From Devosia psychrophila (GTDB taxonomy: Bacteria; Pseudomonadota; Alphaproteobacteria; Rhizobiales; Devosiaceae): a stretch of 64,000 nt of DNA. The position numbers and the translations under genes are program-made. How positions within the stretch are numbered: position 1 is the stretch's first letter; each line of letters starts with the position of its first letter. The DNA lies in contig NZ_LAPV01000170.1 of the NCBI RefSeq assembly GCF_000971275.1, positions 36,748-100,747 of the forward strand, written 5' to 3'. Of the stretch, positions 31,726-41,402 are shown in pieces. The notes beneath the pieces were generated by a model that saw nothing but the letters and a program-made list of their open reading frames with translations, was not told the DNA's origin and did no database searches.

Positions 31726-32787
31726 ATGGCGCGCAAGAGCTCCAGATCAACTTCATTCGACGTCGCCGCGCTTGCCGGAGTGTCCCAGTCGGCGGTGTCC
31801 CGGGCATTTACCACCGGATCGCGAATCGCCGATGAAACCCGCACCAAAGTCCTCGAAGCGGCGCTGAAGCTCAATTACGTACCCAACTCCATTGCCAGCA
31901 GCCTGACCACCAAGCGCACCAATATCGTTGCGCTGATCATCGGCAATCTGGACAATCCGTTCTACGTGCATGTGCTGCACACCTTTAGCCGCCGCCTGCA
32001 GGAGCAGGGGCGGCAGGTGCTGATCTTCACCGTCGAGCCCAATTCCGAGAGCGACGAAGCCATCATGCACCTGCTCAAGTACCAGGTGGATGGTGTGGTG
32101 CTGACCGCGGCACAACTGTCGACGCGCATGATCAGCCTGTGTCACGATCGCGGCATCCCCATAGTGCTGTTCAATCGCTACATTCCCGGCTCCGATGCCT
32201 CGGGCGTGCGTTGTGACAATGTCGCGGGCGGGGCGCTGATCGCCGAGGCATTCCTTGCCGCTGGAGCCAAGAATTTCGCGCTGATCACGGGCGATCTCAA
32301 GGGCACCACCAGCCAGGACCGCGTACGCGGCTTCGTGGGCCGGCTCCTCGAAGGCGGCGTCAAGCGCACCCGGATTGTCGAAGTCGAAGGGCACTCGTCC
32401 TATGAGGGCGCCTTAAACGCCACCGCGAAGCTGTTCCGGGATCAGAACAGGGTGCGGCCCGATGCGCTGTTCGGCGTCAACGACATCATGGCAATGGCGG
32501 CCATCGATGCTTTGCGCCATCGCATCGGCCTGCGCGTCCCAGAGGATTTGATGGTAGGGGGCTTCGACGATATCCCCGAAGGCCGCCGGCTTCCCTATCA
32601 GTTGACCACCGTCCGCCAGCCCATCGAGCAGATGGTCGACGAAACGCTGCAGCTCCTGCATCTCGACGACCCCACCGAGCCTATTCCTCGCGGCATAGAC
32701 CGGCCAATCAAGGGGCGCCTGATCTGGCGCAACACCATTCCCGTGCCCCTGAGTCATCGCTGGACCGAGCCGGAAATCCAGAGCTAA
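31726..32787 (+). CDS. LacI-family transcriptional regulator of the hyu/leuCD-like regulon
   Basis: 353 residues. N-terminal LacI helix-turn-helix with hinge: TSFDVAALAGVSQSAVSRAF, then LNYVPNSIASSL at the hinge helix. The C-terminal part is the periplasmic-binding-like effector domain (IVALIIGNLDNPFYVHVLHTF, FGVNDIMAMAAIDALRHR, VGGFDDIPEGRRLPYQLTTV). It is divergent from the ABC importer operon and ends at a hairpin terminator shared with hyuB. Three copies of a 14-bp palindrome mark the likely target promoters: importer, its own gene, and the hyuA/LeuC-like divergent pair. It is probably a repressor released by the imported compound or an intermediate. Confidence 0.92.
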   Translation: MARKSSRSTSFDVAALAGVSQSAVSRAFTTGSRIADETRTKVLEAALKLNYVPNSIASSLTTKRTNIVALIIGNLDNPFYVHVLHTFSRRLQEQGRQVLIFTVEPNSESDEAIMHLLKYQVDGVVLTAAQLSTRMISLCHDRGIPIVLFNRYIPGSDASGVRCDNVAGGALIAEAFLAAGAKNFALITGDLKGTTSQDRVRGFVGRLLEGGVKRTRIVEVEGHSSYEGALNATAKLFRDQNRVRPDALFGVNDIMAMAAIDALRHRIGLRVPEDLMVGGFDDIPEGRRLPYQLTTVRQPIEQMVDETLQLLHLDDPTEPIPRGIDRPIKGRLIWRNTIPVPLSHRWTEPEIQS

Positions 32788-32792
32788 AAAAA

Positions 32793-32816
32793 ACGGGGCC
32801 TTGCGGCCCCGTTTTT
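32793..32816. terminator. Bidirectional hairpin terminator
   Basis: ACGGGGCC (32793-32800) pairs with GGCCCCGT (32805-32812) over a TTGC loop, with an A-run before and a T-run after, so it works for both strands. It sits between the convergent ends of lacI (stop at 32787) and hyuB (stop at 32821). Confidence 0.9.
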
Positions 32817-32820
32817 GTTT

Positions 32821-34614
32821 TTACTCAGCGGCCTGTCGTTCAGGCGGCGTGTACCCGAAGTCGAACGCCGACGGTTCGCCGCGGACTTCTTTGGCCGAAG
32901 CCCGTAACTTGGCGGTGGCATCGACGTCGGGCTGGTTGGCCTCGGTCAGCACCACGCCATAGGCTGTTTCGGCCTGCGCGCGGGAGACCAGGCCATAGCG
33001 CACGTCACGGGCAACGATGGCCGCATCGCGATCAAGCGGATCGCCCCAGCCACCGGAGCCGGCAGTCTTGAACACCACCCTGTCGCCCGGATAAACCTTG
33101 AGATTGTCGATCTTGGACGGAATGCGGGTCGGCTCGGTCTCGCCGGCCTTGATCACCCACTTGCTGGACGTGCCGCCGTGCAATCCGCCGTTGATGCCCC
33201 ACGGCGGTACCACTTCGCGATCGTCATGGATCGACACATTGCCCTTTTCGAGAACGCGATAGACCTTCTCGATGCCTGCGCCGCCACGATGCAGGCCGGG
33301 ACCACCTGAGTCCTGGATCGGCTTATAACGCTCGATCAGCACCGGGTAATAGTTCTCGATATATTCGATCGGCGTGGCCGAAAACAGCGGCCACCAGGCA
33401 TGGCCGTCGAAGCCATCGCCCTTGGGACGTCCGGGGACGCCGCCGAACAGCAGTTCCATGAGCTGGAAGTACTTTCCGTTCTTGTCGGTGCCCGAAAAGA
33501 TGAAGTGAGGGCTGGTGCCGTAGCCGGCCGCAGCCGAAAGCTCCGGCACGACTTTGCCCAATGCACCCGACTGGCAATCGAAGAAGCGCGTGTGGGTATT
33601 GAGGCGGTTCGAGAGCGCCGCGGGAAAGCGCGGATTGAGCAGGCTGCCTTCGGGGAGCACGATCTCGAACAAGTCGTAAAAGCCTTCGTTGAACAGCACC
33701 GAAGGGTCGAACGACATGATCATGTAGACGCCGAAGAACAGTTTGCAGAGCCCTTCGTGGATGTGGAAGTTGATCGGCCCTTCCGCCTGAGGGTCGGTTC
33801 CAGTCCAGTCAAACACGGCGATGTCGCCGCGCCGGTAAATGGTCAGCGTCATCTTGAACGGGCCATTGCCGAGGCCATCGTCATCGACATAATCGGTGAA
33901 GCTGACGGCTTCCTCGGGGATGTACTTCTGGATCACCACGCGCATGGCTTCGCGGGTGCGGGCCAGTAGCATGTCGCAGGCGGTCATGTAGGTATCGCGG
34001 CCAAAGCGCTCGCACAGTTCGCGAACGCGGACCGATGCGGTGCGGCAGCCGGCAATCAGGGCCATCAGGTCGGCCCGGTTCATGTCCGGGGTGCGCGAGT
34101 TGTTGAGCATGATGTCAAGCACGCCCTGGTTGAGCACGCCCTTGCTGTAGATCTTTACCGGCGGTACGCGCAGGCCTTCTTCCCAGATAGTGCGGGCATT
34201 GGCAGGCATCGAGCCGGGCACGGAACCGCCGACGTCTACCATGTGGCCGAAGATCGACGAGAAACCCACCAGCACGTCCTGGTGGAAAATAGGCAGCATC
34301 ACGCACCAGTCATTGTTGTGCGAGATCGAGCCCTTGGAGGCGTAGGGGTCGTTCCAGACGAAGATGTCGCCCTCATTGACGTCGCCGCCGAACTTTTCGA
34401 CGACGGCTGGAATGTAAGAGCCGAACTGCCCGACGACCATCTGGCCGCGTTCGTTGCAGATCATCGGGAATTCGTTGTGCTGCTCGCGGATCACCGGCGA
34501 TAGCGAAATGCGCACTACAACGCCGTCCATTTCATAGCGGGCATTCTTGAGCGCGTTCTCGATGATATCGAGGGTAATCGGATCGACTTTGGTGCTGTCT
34601 GTCTTGATGGTCAT
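32821..34614 (-). CDS. hyuB: Hydantoinase/oxoprolinase B-type subunit
   Basis: About 597 residues from ATG 34614 (a TTG at 34623 is in frame). The family pattern is clear: DPITLDIIENALKNARYEM at the start, QFGSYIPAVVEKFGG, DPYASKGSISHNNDWCVMLPIF, GHMVDVGGSVPGSMPANA, and RGGAGIEKVYRV near the end. HyuB works with HyuA to open cyclic amides such as hydantoins or 5-oxoproline at the cost of ATP; related pairs act as acetone or acetophenone carboxylases. It follows hyuA after five bases. With a neighbouring amidohydrolase and diacid enzymes, ring opening of an imide or hydantoin is the favoured role (inference). Confidence 0.92.
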   Translation of the reverse strand: MTIKTDSTKVDPITLDIIENALKNARYEMDGVVVRISLSPVIREQHNEFPMICNERGQMVVGQFGSYIPAVVEKFGGDVNEGDIFVWNDPYASKGSISHNNDWCVMLPIFHQDVLVGFSSIFGHMVDVGGSVPGSMPANARTIWEEGLRVPPVKIYSKGVLNQGVLDIMLNNSRTPDMNRADLMALIAGCRTASVRVRELCERFGRDTYMTACDMLLARTREAMRVVIQKYIPEEAVSFTDYVDDDGLGNGPFKMTLTIYRRGDIAVFDWTGTDPQAEGPINFHIHEGLCKLFFGVYMIMSFDPSVLFNEGFYDLFEIVLPEGSLLNPRFPAALSNRLNTHTRFFDCQSGALGKVVPELSAAAGYGTSPHFIFSGTDKNGKYFQLMELLFGGVPGRPKGDGFDGHAWWPLFSATPIEYIENYYPVLIERYKPIQDSGGPGLHRGGAGIEKVYRVLEKGNVSIHDDREVVPPWGINGGLHGGTSSKWVIKAGETEPTRIPSKIDNLKVYPGDRVVFKTAGSGGWGDPLDRDAAIVARDVRYGLVSRAQAETAYGVVLTEANQPDVDATAKLRASAKEVRGEPSAFDFGYTPPERQAAE

Positions 34615-34619
34615 GGCGC

Positions 34620-36677
34620 TCAATTCCCCTTCGAAACGGGCCAGATCAGAATATTACCATGCGTGTCGATCTCGGCGTAATGCGCCGGCAGCAGCACGGT
34701 GGTGGTGTCATATTGGCGAATGATCGCTGGGCCCTCGACCCGCGTACCCACGCCAAGCTTGTTGCGATCGTAATGCGGCGTGTCCTGCCAGGCGCCATCG
34801 AAATAACCCGGACGAGTTTCGATGACTGCAGCCGCAACGTCGGTGCCGACGCCTTCCGGCACGACTTCATCGACCGGCTCGGTTGCGCCGCGCGCCACGA
34901 CGCGGAGCGCAACCAGCTCGATAGGCACGGTGAAGCGCACGCCATACAGCCGTTCGTGGATATTGTGGAAATCGGCCAGCGTCTGGGCCAATGCGCCCTT
35001 GTTCCGAACGTCTTCGGCACTGACCGGCACGGCGACTTCAAAACCCTGCTGTTCGTAGCGCAAATCAAGCGAATAGGTGATCGACGCGTCGGCGTCGCTG
35101 ACTTCCTGCTCGGTGAGCCAAGCCTGCGCCTTGCTCTCAAGATCGGAAAAGCGGCTCCAGACTTCGGCTGGATCGAGCCCGTTGGTGGTGCGGATGTAAG
35201 TCTGCACGAACTCGTTGCGGAAGTCGGCTTCGAGGAAACCCAGGGCGCAGAGCACGCCGGGATTGGGCGGCACCAGCACGGGGTAGCAGCCCAGCAATTC
35301 GGCGACGGCATTGGCATGCAGCGGGCCAGCACCACCAAAGGCTACGATGCCGAACTCACGCGGATCGAGCCCGCGCTGCACGGTGATGACCCGGAGCGCC
35401 CCCAGCATGACTTCGTTGGCGATATCGATAATGCCCTTCGCAGCATCCTCTGGCGACAGACCAAGCTGTTCGCCGATGCTGGCGACGGCCACGCGGGCGC
35501 CTTCTACATCGAGATGCATGTCGCCACCCAGTAGAACGGGCGGCAAATAGCCCAGCACCACGTTAGCGTCGCTGACAGCGGGCTCGGTGCCGCCGCGGCC
35601 ATAGGATACCGGGCCGGGACGGGCGCCGGCGCTGCGCGGGCCGACGCGGAGCGAGCCGGTCAGCTCGGACACATCGGCGATCGAGCCGCCGCCGGCGCCG
35701 ACGCTGCGCACGTCGAGAGTTGGTACCTTGGCAGGGAACATACCCACTTCGGTGGAGCGCGAGATCGCGGCTTCGCCATCGATAATAACGGCGACGTCGG
35801 TCGATGTGCCGCCCATGTCGAAGGCCAGCAGCTTGGGAAAGCCTGAGCGGCGCGACAGCATCATGGTGGAGGTAACGCCGCCGGCCGGGCCGGACAACAC
35901 CGTATGCACAGGACGCTCGGACGCAGCGGCAGCACTCATCAGCCCGCCGTCGGACCGCACGATGTGAAGACGTGCCGTAACGCCGTTCTCGGCCAGCCGC
36001 TGCTCGATGCGCGACAGATAGCGCTTCATGATCGGCCGCACATAATCGTTCATCACCGTGGTGATGGCGCGGTCGTATTCACGGAATTCGGGAAGAATTT
36101 CCGATGACAGCGAAACTGGAATTTCAGGGAAACGTTGGGCGACGATATCGCGCAAGGCGCGTTCGTGCTCGGCATTGGCATAGGAGTGCATCAGCGAGAT
36201 GGTCAGGGCCTCGATGCCCGAGGAGCACAGCTGGTCGATCATCACGGTCGCGGCGGCGATGTCGAGTTCACGGACCACTTCGCCGCGCGCATTGATGCGC
36301 TCCGGAATGCCGCGCGTATCGGCAAGCGAGGCCAGGGGATCGGGCTTTTCCATGTTGATCCAGCCAAACAGCGGGCCGGGCGTCCAGGACTTGGCGAGAT
36401 GCAGCGTATATTCGAAGCCTTCGGTGACCAGCAGGCCGACGCGTGAGCCTTTGCCTTCGAGCACTGCGTTGGTCGCGACCGTGGTACCGTGCAGGATCAG
36501 CTCTATGTCGGACGGCAGGATGCCCGCCTTCTCGCAGATCAGCTTGACGCCCGCGACGACGCCGATCGACTGGTCTTCCGGCGTCGATGGTGTCTTGGCC
36601 TGGAAGGTGCGTTTGCCCTTCTCGTCGTGCAGCAGCAGGTCGGTGAAAGTGCCGCCAACGTCTACGCCCAATCTCAT
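34620..36677 (-). CDS. hyuA: Hydantoinase/oxoprolinase A-type subunit
   Basis: 685 residues from ATG 36677, where the protein begins MRLGVDVGGTFTDLLLHDE, the actin-like phosphate-binding start of HyuA; in-frame codons further up are not used. Other ATPase-fold motifs: SGPAGGVTSTMMLS, FDMGGTSTDVAVI, and GAGGGSIADV. This subunit phosphorylates the carbonyl of the cyclic substrate for HyuB. First gene of the minus-strand pair; its control region carries the third palindrome at 36740, shared with the divergent LeuC-like operon. Confidence 0.92.
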   Translation of the reverse strand: MRLGVDVGGTFTDLLLHDEKGKRTFQAKTPSTPEDQSIGVVAGVKLICEKAGILPSDIELILHGTTVATNAVLEGKGSRVGLLVTEGFEYTLHLAKSWTPGPLFGWINMEKPDPLASLADTRGIPERINARGEVVRELDIAAATVMIDQLCSSGIEALTISLMHSYANAEHERALRDIVAQRFPEIPVSLSSEILPEFREYDRAITTVMNDYVRPIMKRYLSRIEQRLAENGVTARLHIVRSDGGLMSAAAASERPVHTVLSGPAGGVTSTMMLSRRSGFPKLLAFDMGGTSTDVAVIIDGEAAISRSTEVGMFPAKVPTLDVRSVGAGGGSIADVSELTGSLRVGPRSAGARPGPVSYGRGGTEPAVSDANVVLGYLPPVLLGGDMHLDVEGARVAVASIGEQLGLSPEDAAKGIIDIANEVMLGALRVITVQRGLDPREFGIVAFGGAGPLHANAVAELLGCYPVLVPPNPGVLCALGFLEADFRNEFVQTYIRTTNGLDPAEVWSRFSDLESKAQAWLTEQEVSDADASITYSLDLRYEQQGFEVAVPVSAEDVRNKGALAQTLADFHNIHERLYGVRFTVPIELVALRVVARGATEPVDEVVPEGVGTDVAAAVIETRPGYFDGAWQDTPHYDRNKLGVGTRVEGPAIIRQYDTTTVLLPAHYAEIDTHGNILIWPVSKGN

Positions 36678-36739
36678 GTCTCTACCCTTGTCTGCATAGT
36701 CGTTCCCTGTCCGCGCAGCACCCTCATCCTTTCGGATAT

Positions 36740-36753
36740 TGCATGCGCATTCA
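36740..36753. promoter_or_regulatory. Operator palindrome, site 3 (TGCATGCGCATTCA)
   Basis: Matches the perfect palindrome at 31505 in 13 of 14 positions. It lies 62 bp upstream of hyuA and 129 bp upstream of the LeuC-like start, in the divergent control region. It ties both flanking operons to the LacI regulator at 31726. Confidence 0.7.
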
Positions 36754-36882
36754 CTTGAGCATAGATTGCGCTTCGACACCTCCGCAAGTGCAAAGATTGC
36801 CGGGCTCTCCAGATTTTTTGCATGTTCGCGAGCGGTCGTGCGGCTACACTCCATGCATAGGCTTTCCTGGTCACGGCACCCG

Positions 36883-38301
36883 ATGAACGCACTCACTCTC
36901 TACGACAAGGTCTGGCGGCAGCACGTGGTCAAGGATTACTACGACGGCACCAGTCTGCTCTATATTGATCGACATCTGGTGCAGGAGGTTTCAAGCCCGC
37001 AGGCCTTTGCCGGATTGGTGTCGGAAGGCCGCAATCTGGTGCGTCCGGCGGCCCATATCGCGGTTGCCGACCATGCTGTGCCCACGCGGCTGCGCCACAT
37101 GCCGTTGCCCGATGGGCTTGCCGCACGGCAGGTTTCGCGTCTGCAGGCCAATTGCGAGCGCTTCGGCGTGCACTACATCGGCATGAACGATAACCGGCAT
37201 GGCATCGTCCATGTCATCGGGCCCGAACTGGGGTTTACCCTGCCGGGACTCACGTTGGTTTGCGGTGACAGCCACACCTCCACCCACGGCGCCTTCGGTG
37301 CCATCGCCTTCGGCATCGGCGCCAGTGAGTGTGAATGCGTATTCGCAACGCAGACGCTGCGGCAGCAGAAGCAAAAGACCATGCGCGTGACGCTGACAGG
37401 GGCGTTGCAACCGGGCGTCGCGGTCAAGGATATCATCCTCGCATTGATCGCGCGCATCGGCACCAATGGCGGCGTCGGCCACGCCATCGAATACGCGGGC
37501 CCGACCATCGCCACCCTGTCGATGGAAGCCCGCATGACCCTGTGCAATATGTCGATCGAGGCAGGCAGCCGCGTCGGCATGATTGCCCCCGATGATGTCA
37601 CCATCGCTTATGTGCGCGGCCGCAAGCTTGCCCCGACAGCCGAGCAGCGCGACGCCGCAGAAGCCTATTGGCTGAGCCTTGCTACCGATGCCGACGCCAC
37701 ATTCGATCGTGAGGTCGAACTCGACGTGTCAGCTCTCGTGCCGCATGTTTCGTGGGGCACCAATCCCGGCGAGACTGCGCCGGTGTCCTCAATCATCCCC
37801 GACCCGGCCCTTGAGACCGATCTGGCGCGACGCGCCAAGATGGAGCGTAGCCTGCGTTATATGGCCCTTAAGCCAGGCATGCGGCTGGACGAGATCGCCA
37901 TCGACAAGGTTTTCATTGGCTCCTGCACCAATGGGCGCATCGAGGACTTGCGGCTCGCCGCCCAAGTCGTGGTCGGCCGACAGGTGGCGTCGACCGTTTC
38001 AGGCATTGTCGTGCCCGGCTCGGCCTCGGTACGTCTGCAGGCGGAAGCCGAAGGGCTTGATCGGGTTTTCACGGACGCCGGCTTTGAATGGCGCGATGCC
38101 GGATGCTCGATGTGCGTCGCTATGAACGATGATCGCCTGGAGCCGGGCGATCGCTGCGCCTCCACCTCCAACCGCAATTTTGAAGGCCGGCAAGGGCAGG
38201 GCGGCCGCACCCATTTGATGAGCCCCGCCATGGCCGCCGCCGCTGCCATTGCCGGGCATCTGGTGGATGTACGCAGTCTCGAGGCCCTATCGAATGGATA
38301 A
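36883..38301 (+). CDS. Aconitase-family hydratase large subunit (LeuC-like)
   Basis: 472 residues from ATG 36883, where the sequence aligns with LeuC ([16 protein letters not shown]); upstream in-frame codons would reach into the operator. Iron-sulfur cluster Cys: [12 protein letters not shown] and [12 protein letters not shown]; substrate/active-site motifs are [15 protein letters not shown] and [10 protein letters not shown]. It is complete and LeuC-length. However it lies with an amidohydrolase and a lyase, not with leucine genes, so it is more likely a hydratase of a maleate-like diacid (as maleate, citraconate or dimethylmaleate hydratases of this family) than isopropylmalate isomerase. 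That substrate is inference. Confidence 0.9.
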   Translation: MNALTLYDKVWRQHVVKDYYDGTSLLYIDRHLVQEVSSPQAFAGLVSEGRNLVRPAAHIAVADHAVPTRLRHMPLPDGLAARQVSRLQANCERFGVHYIGMNDNRHGIVHVIGPELGFTLPGLTLVCGDSHTSTHGAFGAIAFGIGASECECVFATQTLRQQKQKTMRVTLTGALQPGVAVKDIILALIARIGTNGGVGHAIEYAGPTIATLSMEARMTLCNMSIEAGSRVGMIAPDDVTIAYVRGRKLAPTAEQRDAAEAYWLSLATDADATFDREVELDVSALVPHVSWGTNPGETAPVSSIIPDPALETDLARRAKMERSLRYMALKPGMRLDEIAIDKVFIGSCTNGRIEDLRLAAQVVVGRQVASTVSGIVVPGSASVRLQAEAEGLDRVFTDAGFEWRDAGCSMCVAMNDDRLEPGDRCASTSNRNFEGRQGQGGRTHLMSPAMAAAAAIAGHLVDVRSLEALSNG

Positions 38302-38944
38302 ATTCGTTACGCTCACCAGCGTCGCCGCGCCCTTGCCCGAGGCCGACGTCGATACCGACATCATCTTTCCCGCACGCTTCCTGCTGCTGTTGGACAAGGT
38401 GGGTCTGGGCAAGCATCTGTTCCACGAGCGCCGCCACGCGCCGGGCGGTGCAGCGACCGATTTCGTGCTCAACACCGCCCCCTTTGACGAAGCCAAAATC
38501 CTCGTAGCCGATGCGAATTTCGGCTCGGGCTCCAGCCGCGAACAGGCTGTGTGGGCGCTTTCCGATTTCGGCATTCGCTGCGTCATCGCGCCCAGCTTCG
38601 GCGAGATTTTCTATTCCAACTGCTTCAAGAATGGCGTGTTGCCAATCGTGCTGACCGGCGAGGCGCACCGCAACGCCATGTCTGCGGCGGCGAGCGGCCA
38701 ACTTTTCGTGGTGGACCTCGAGCGCCAGACGGTCACCTTCCCCAACGGACCCGCAACACGGTTCGAGATCGATCCCTATCGCCGCCGCGCCCTGATGCTC
38801 GGCCTCGACGAAATCGGCGGCATTCTGGCCGAGGACGCCGACGATATTGCCGCCTTCGAAATCCGCCATCGGGCCAGTCAGCCTTGGTTGTTTCTCGACG
38901 ATGGGCGGCTGGACAGGCTTTTTGACGAAACGGAAGACCAATGA
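38294..38944 (+). CDS. Aconitase-family hydratase small subunit (LeuD-like)
   Basis: 216 residues from ATG 38294, overlapping the large-subunit gene by eight bases. Swivel-domain motifs: [30 protein letters not shown], and [22 protein letters not shown]. It would complete the active site of the LeuC-like protein. It overlaps the amidohydrolase gene by ATGA. Confidence 0.9.
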   Translation: MDKFVTLTSVAAPLPEADVDTDIIFPARFLLLLDKVGLGKHLFHERRHAPGGAATDFVLNTAPFDEAKILVADANFGSGSSREQAVWALSDFGIRCVIAPSFGEIFYSNCFKNGVLPIVLTGEAHRNAMSAAASGQLFVVDLERQTVTFPNGPATRFEIDPYRRRALMLGLDEIGGILAEDADDIAAFEIRHRASQPWLFLDDGRLDRLFDETEDQ

Positions 38945-39579
38945 GCGACCAGGATCTATCGCAGAACTACAAAGACGCTTTCGGCAAGCGCATCGGCTTT
39001 GGCAAGCGTCCGGCGCTGATCATGATCGATTTCGTCGAGGCCTATTTCGATCCAAGCTGCGCGCTTTATGCCGGCGTCGAAGAGACGCTGGTCAGCGCCT
39101 TGCGCCTGCAGGCGGCGGCGCGAGCGGCCAATGTGCCCGTAATCTATACCAACGTCGTCTACAACAAGACGGCGCTGAACGGCGGACGGTTCTATCAAAA
39201 GTCGAGGACGCTGCACAATTTCCTCGAGGGCAGCCCGATGGGCGCCTGGCCCAAGGGGCTGGTGCCGTCCGAGGATGAACTGGTCATTTCCAAGCAATAT
39301 GCCAGCGCCTTCTTCGGCACCTCGCTGGCTTCGACACTGACTTCGCTGGGCATCGACACCCTCATCCATACTGGCGTTTCGACCAGCGGCTGCATTCGCG
39401 CCACCTGCGTCGACTGCAATTCCTACGGCTTCATTCCCATCATCGTGCGCCAGGCAGTCGGTGATCGCCACCCGGCGCCGCATGAAGCCAATCTCTTCGA
39501 CATGGACGCCAAATATGGCGACGTGGTCTCCGAAACTGAAACCATCACATATCTCCAAAATCTAGGATTGAACCCATGA
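38941..39579 (+). CDS. Isochorismatase-fold amidohydrolase (N-carbamoylsarcosine/maleamate amidase type)
   Basis: 212 residues. Catalytic triad of the cysteine hydrolase family: Asp in ALIMIDFVEAYFDP, Lys in LVISKQYASAFFGT, Cys in GVSTSGCIRATCVD. The start (NYKDAFGKRIGFGKRPAL) and end (GDRHPAPHEANLFDMDAKYGDV) fit N-carbamoylsarcosine amidohydrolases and maleamate amidohydrolases better than true isochorismatases. Such an enzyme releases ammonia (and CO2 for carbamoyl substrates) from the ring-opened product of a hydantoinase or imidase. Translationally coupled on both sides. Confidence 0.9.
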   Translation: MSDQDLSQNYKDAFGKRIGFGKRPALIMIDFVEAYFDPSCALYAGVEETLVSALRLQAAARAANVPVIYTNVVYNKTALNGGRFYQKSRTLHNFLEGSPMGAWPKGLVPSEDELVISKQYASAFFGTSLASTLTSLGIDTLIHTGVSTSGCIRATCVDCNSYGFIPIIVRQAVGDRHPAPHEANLFDMDAKYGDVVSETETITYLQNLGLNP

Positions 39580-40457
39580 GCAAGCCCAGCCTCAAGGCCG
39601 CACTGGCGTCCGGCCAGTTCGTCGTTGCCCCCGGCATCCACGACATGATCACGGCTGTGGTCAGCAACAAGGTGGGCTTCGATTTCGTCTATGCCTCCGG
39701 CTATTGGATGACCGCCTCGGCCTATGGCCTGCCCGATGCCGGCATTGCCAGCTATACCCAGATGCTCGACCGGGTGGCCACGCTGTGCCGCACTGCCAAT
39801 GCCTCTGTGATTGCCGATGCCGACACCGGCTATGGCGGGCTGCTGAATGTGCATCACACCGTGCGTGGCTTCGAAGAGGCCGGCGCCGTGGCGATCCAGA
39901 TCGAAGACCAGGAATTCCCCAAGAAGTGCGGCCACACGCCGTTCAAGCGCGTCGTGCCGATGATCGACATGGTCGAAAAGGTCAAGGTCGCCGTCGAGGC
40001 GCGCCGCAATCCCGAAACCCTGATCATTGCGCGCACCGACTCACGCCAGATCGACGGCTTTGAAGGCGCCATGAAGCGCGGCATTGCCTATGGCGAAGCT
40101 GGCGCCGACATCGTCTTTCTTGAAGCGCTGGAAAGCGAAGAAGAGATGCGCATCGCCTGCTCGCGCATCAACAAGCCAATGATGGCCAACATGGCCGATG
40201 GCGGCAAAACGCCGATCCGTTCGCAGGCCCAGCTCGCCGATATCGGCTACAAGCTCGCCATCTTCCCATCGGCCACCGGCCTCGCCGCTGCTGCCGCCGC
40301 CGAAAATGCCCTGCAGGTGCTCAAGGCCGAAGGCACTTCCAATTCGCCCAATACTAAGCTGTTCAGCTTTGCCGAGTTCAACACGTTGATCGGCTTTGAA
40401 GAAGTCTGGGACTTCGAGCGTCGCTGGGCTCGCCCAGTTACGACAGCCGCCAAATGA
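39576..40457 (+). CDS. Isocitrate lyase/PEP mutase superfamily lyase
   Basis: 293 residues of the TIM-barrel superfamily. The lyase signature KKCGH with the general-acid Cys is present near residue 115 and DADTGYGG at residue 87 gives the metal ligand; this favours a C-C lyase over a mutase. It fits the group of 2,3-dimethylmalate lyase, methylisocitrate lyase and oxaloacetate decarboxylase. In this operon it could cleave the malate-like product of the LeuCD-type hydratase to pyruvate plus a short acid, or similar (inference). Overlaps neighbours by ATGA at both ends. Confidence 0.9.
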   Translation: MSKPSLKAALASGQFVVAPGIHDMITAVVSNKVGFDFVYASGYWMTASAYGLPDAGIASYTQMLDRVATLCRTANASVIADADTGYGGLLNVHHTVRGFEEAGAVAIQIEDQEFPKKCGHTPFKRVVPMIDMVEKVKVAVEARRNPETLIIARTDSRQIDGFEGAMKRGIAYGEAGADIVFLEALESEEEMRIACSRINKPMMANMADGGKTPIRSQAQLADIGYKLAIFPSATGLAAAAAAENALQVLKAEGTSNSPNTKLFSFAEFNTLIGFEEVWDFERRWARPVTTAAK

Positions 40458-41392
40458 GCCGCGTCGCCTGCATTGGCGCTGGTACAGTTGGACGCGCCTG
40501 GGCGGTGGTTTTCGCTCGGGCCGGCTACGACGTGGGGCTGTTCGACGCCATCGAAGGCGAAGTGGAGCGCACCGCCATTCCAGGCGCGCGCCGCACGCTC
40601 GAATTGCTGGCCGAAAACGGCCTGTTGACCGAGGATGTCGATACGGTCGTGGCGCGCATCAAATCGGCCAGCTCGATAGCGGAGGCTGTGACAGGCGCCA
40701 TCTTCGTGCAGGAAAGCGTGCGCGAGGACGTGGCGGTCAAGCGCGAGGTCTTCACCGAGATCGCCGCCCACGCGCCCGCCGAAGCCATCCTCGCATCCTC
40801 GACCTCGGCCATTCCGGGTTCGGAATTTCTCACCGGATTTCCCCACCCCGAGCGCGCGCTGGTCGTCCATCCGGTCAATCCGCCTTCGCTGATCCCGCTG
40901 GTCGAACTCTGTGGCACCGGCGTCACCTCGCCTGAAACCATCGCCGCTGCCCGCCAGTTGATGACCGACGCCGGCATGCGACCCATCGTGCTGAAAAAGG
41001 AGATCGACGGCTTCATCCTCAATCGCCTGCAATTCACGCTGGTGGCCGAGGCGCTACATCTGGTGGGCGAGGGCTATTGCACCCCCGAGGACATCGACGC
41101 GGTGCTGACCGATGGCCTCGCCTTGCGCTGGGCCTCCATCGGTCCGTTCGAGGTGGCCCATCTTAACGCACCAGACGGGTTGCAAGGCTTCGTCGATCGT
41201 CTTGGCCCGATGATGCGCCAGCTTGGAGCCGCCGCGCGAACCGATTATAACTGGACGCCCGAGCAGATCGCCAGCGCTCACGCCGAGCTGTCCCAACGCG
41301 TCCCGCTCGACACCATCGCCGAGCGCCAGGCCTGGCGTGATCGGCAAATCCTGGCCTTGCGCCAGATGAAATTGCGCGAGCAGAACGTCTAG
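40454..41392 (+). CDS. 3-hydroxyacyl-CoA dehydrogenase family oxidoreductase
   Basis: 312 residues. NAD-binding start RVACIGAGTVGRAWAVVFARAG; catalytic His region in HPERALVVHPVNPPSLIPLVEL; and KKEIDGFILNRLQ at the domain junction. The length and lack of fused partners fit the L-gulonate dehydrogenase/lambda-crystallin or carnitine dehydrogenase subgroup, which oxidise free 3-hydroxy acids rather than CoA esters. Fifth gene of the LeuC-like operon. Which 3-hydroxy acid is unknown. Confidence 0.88.
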   Translation: MSRVACIGAGTVGRAWAVVFARAGYDVGLFDAIEGEVERTAIPGARRTLELLAENGLLTEDVDTVVARIKSASSIAEAVTGAIFVQESVREDVAVKREVFTEIAAHAPAEAILASSTSAIPGSEFLTGFPHPERALVVHPVNPPSLIPLVELCGTGVTSPETIAAARQLMTDAGMRPIVLKKEIDGFILNRLQFTLVAEALHLVGEGYCTPEDIDAVLTDGLALRWASIGPFEVAHLNAPDGLQGFVDRLGPMMRQLGAAARTDYNWTPEQIASAHAELSQRVPLDTIAERQAWRDRQILALRQMKLREQNV

Positions 41393-41402
41393 GAGACCCG
41401 CC

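Noticed and set aside
36739..36882. Upstream extension of the LeuC-like protein by 48 codons
   Set aside because: The extension covers the operator palindrome and does not match LeuC; ATG 36883 aligns with the family start.
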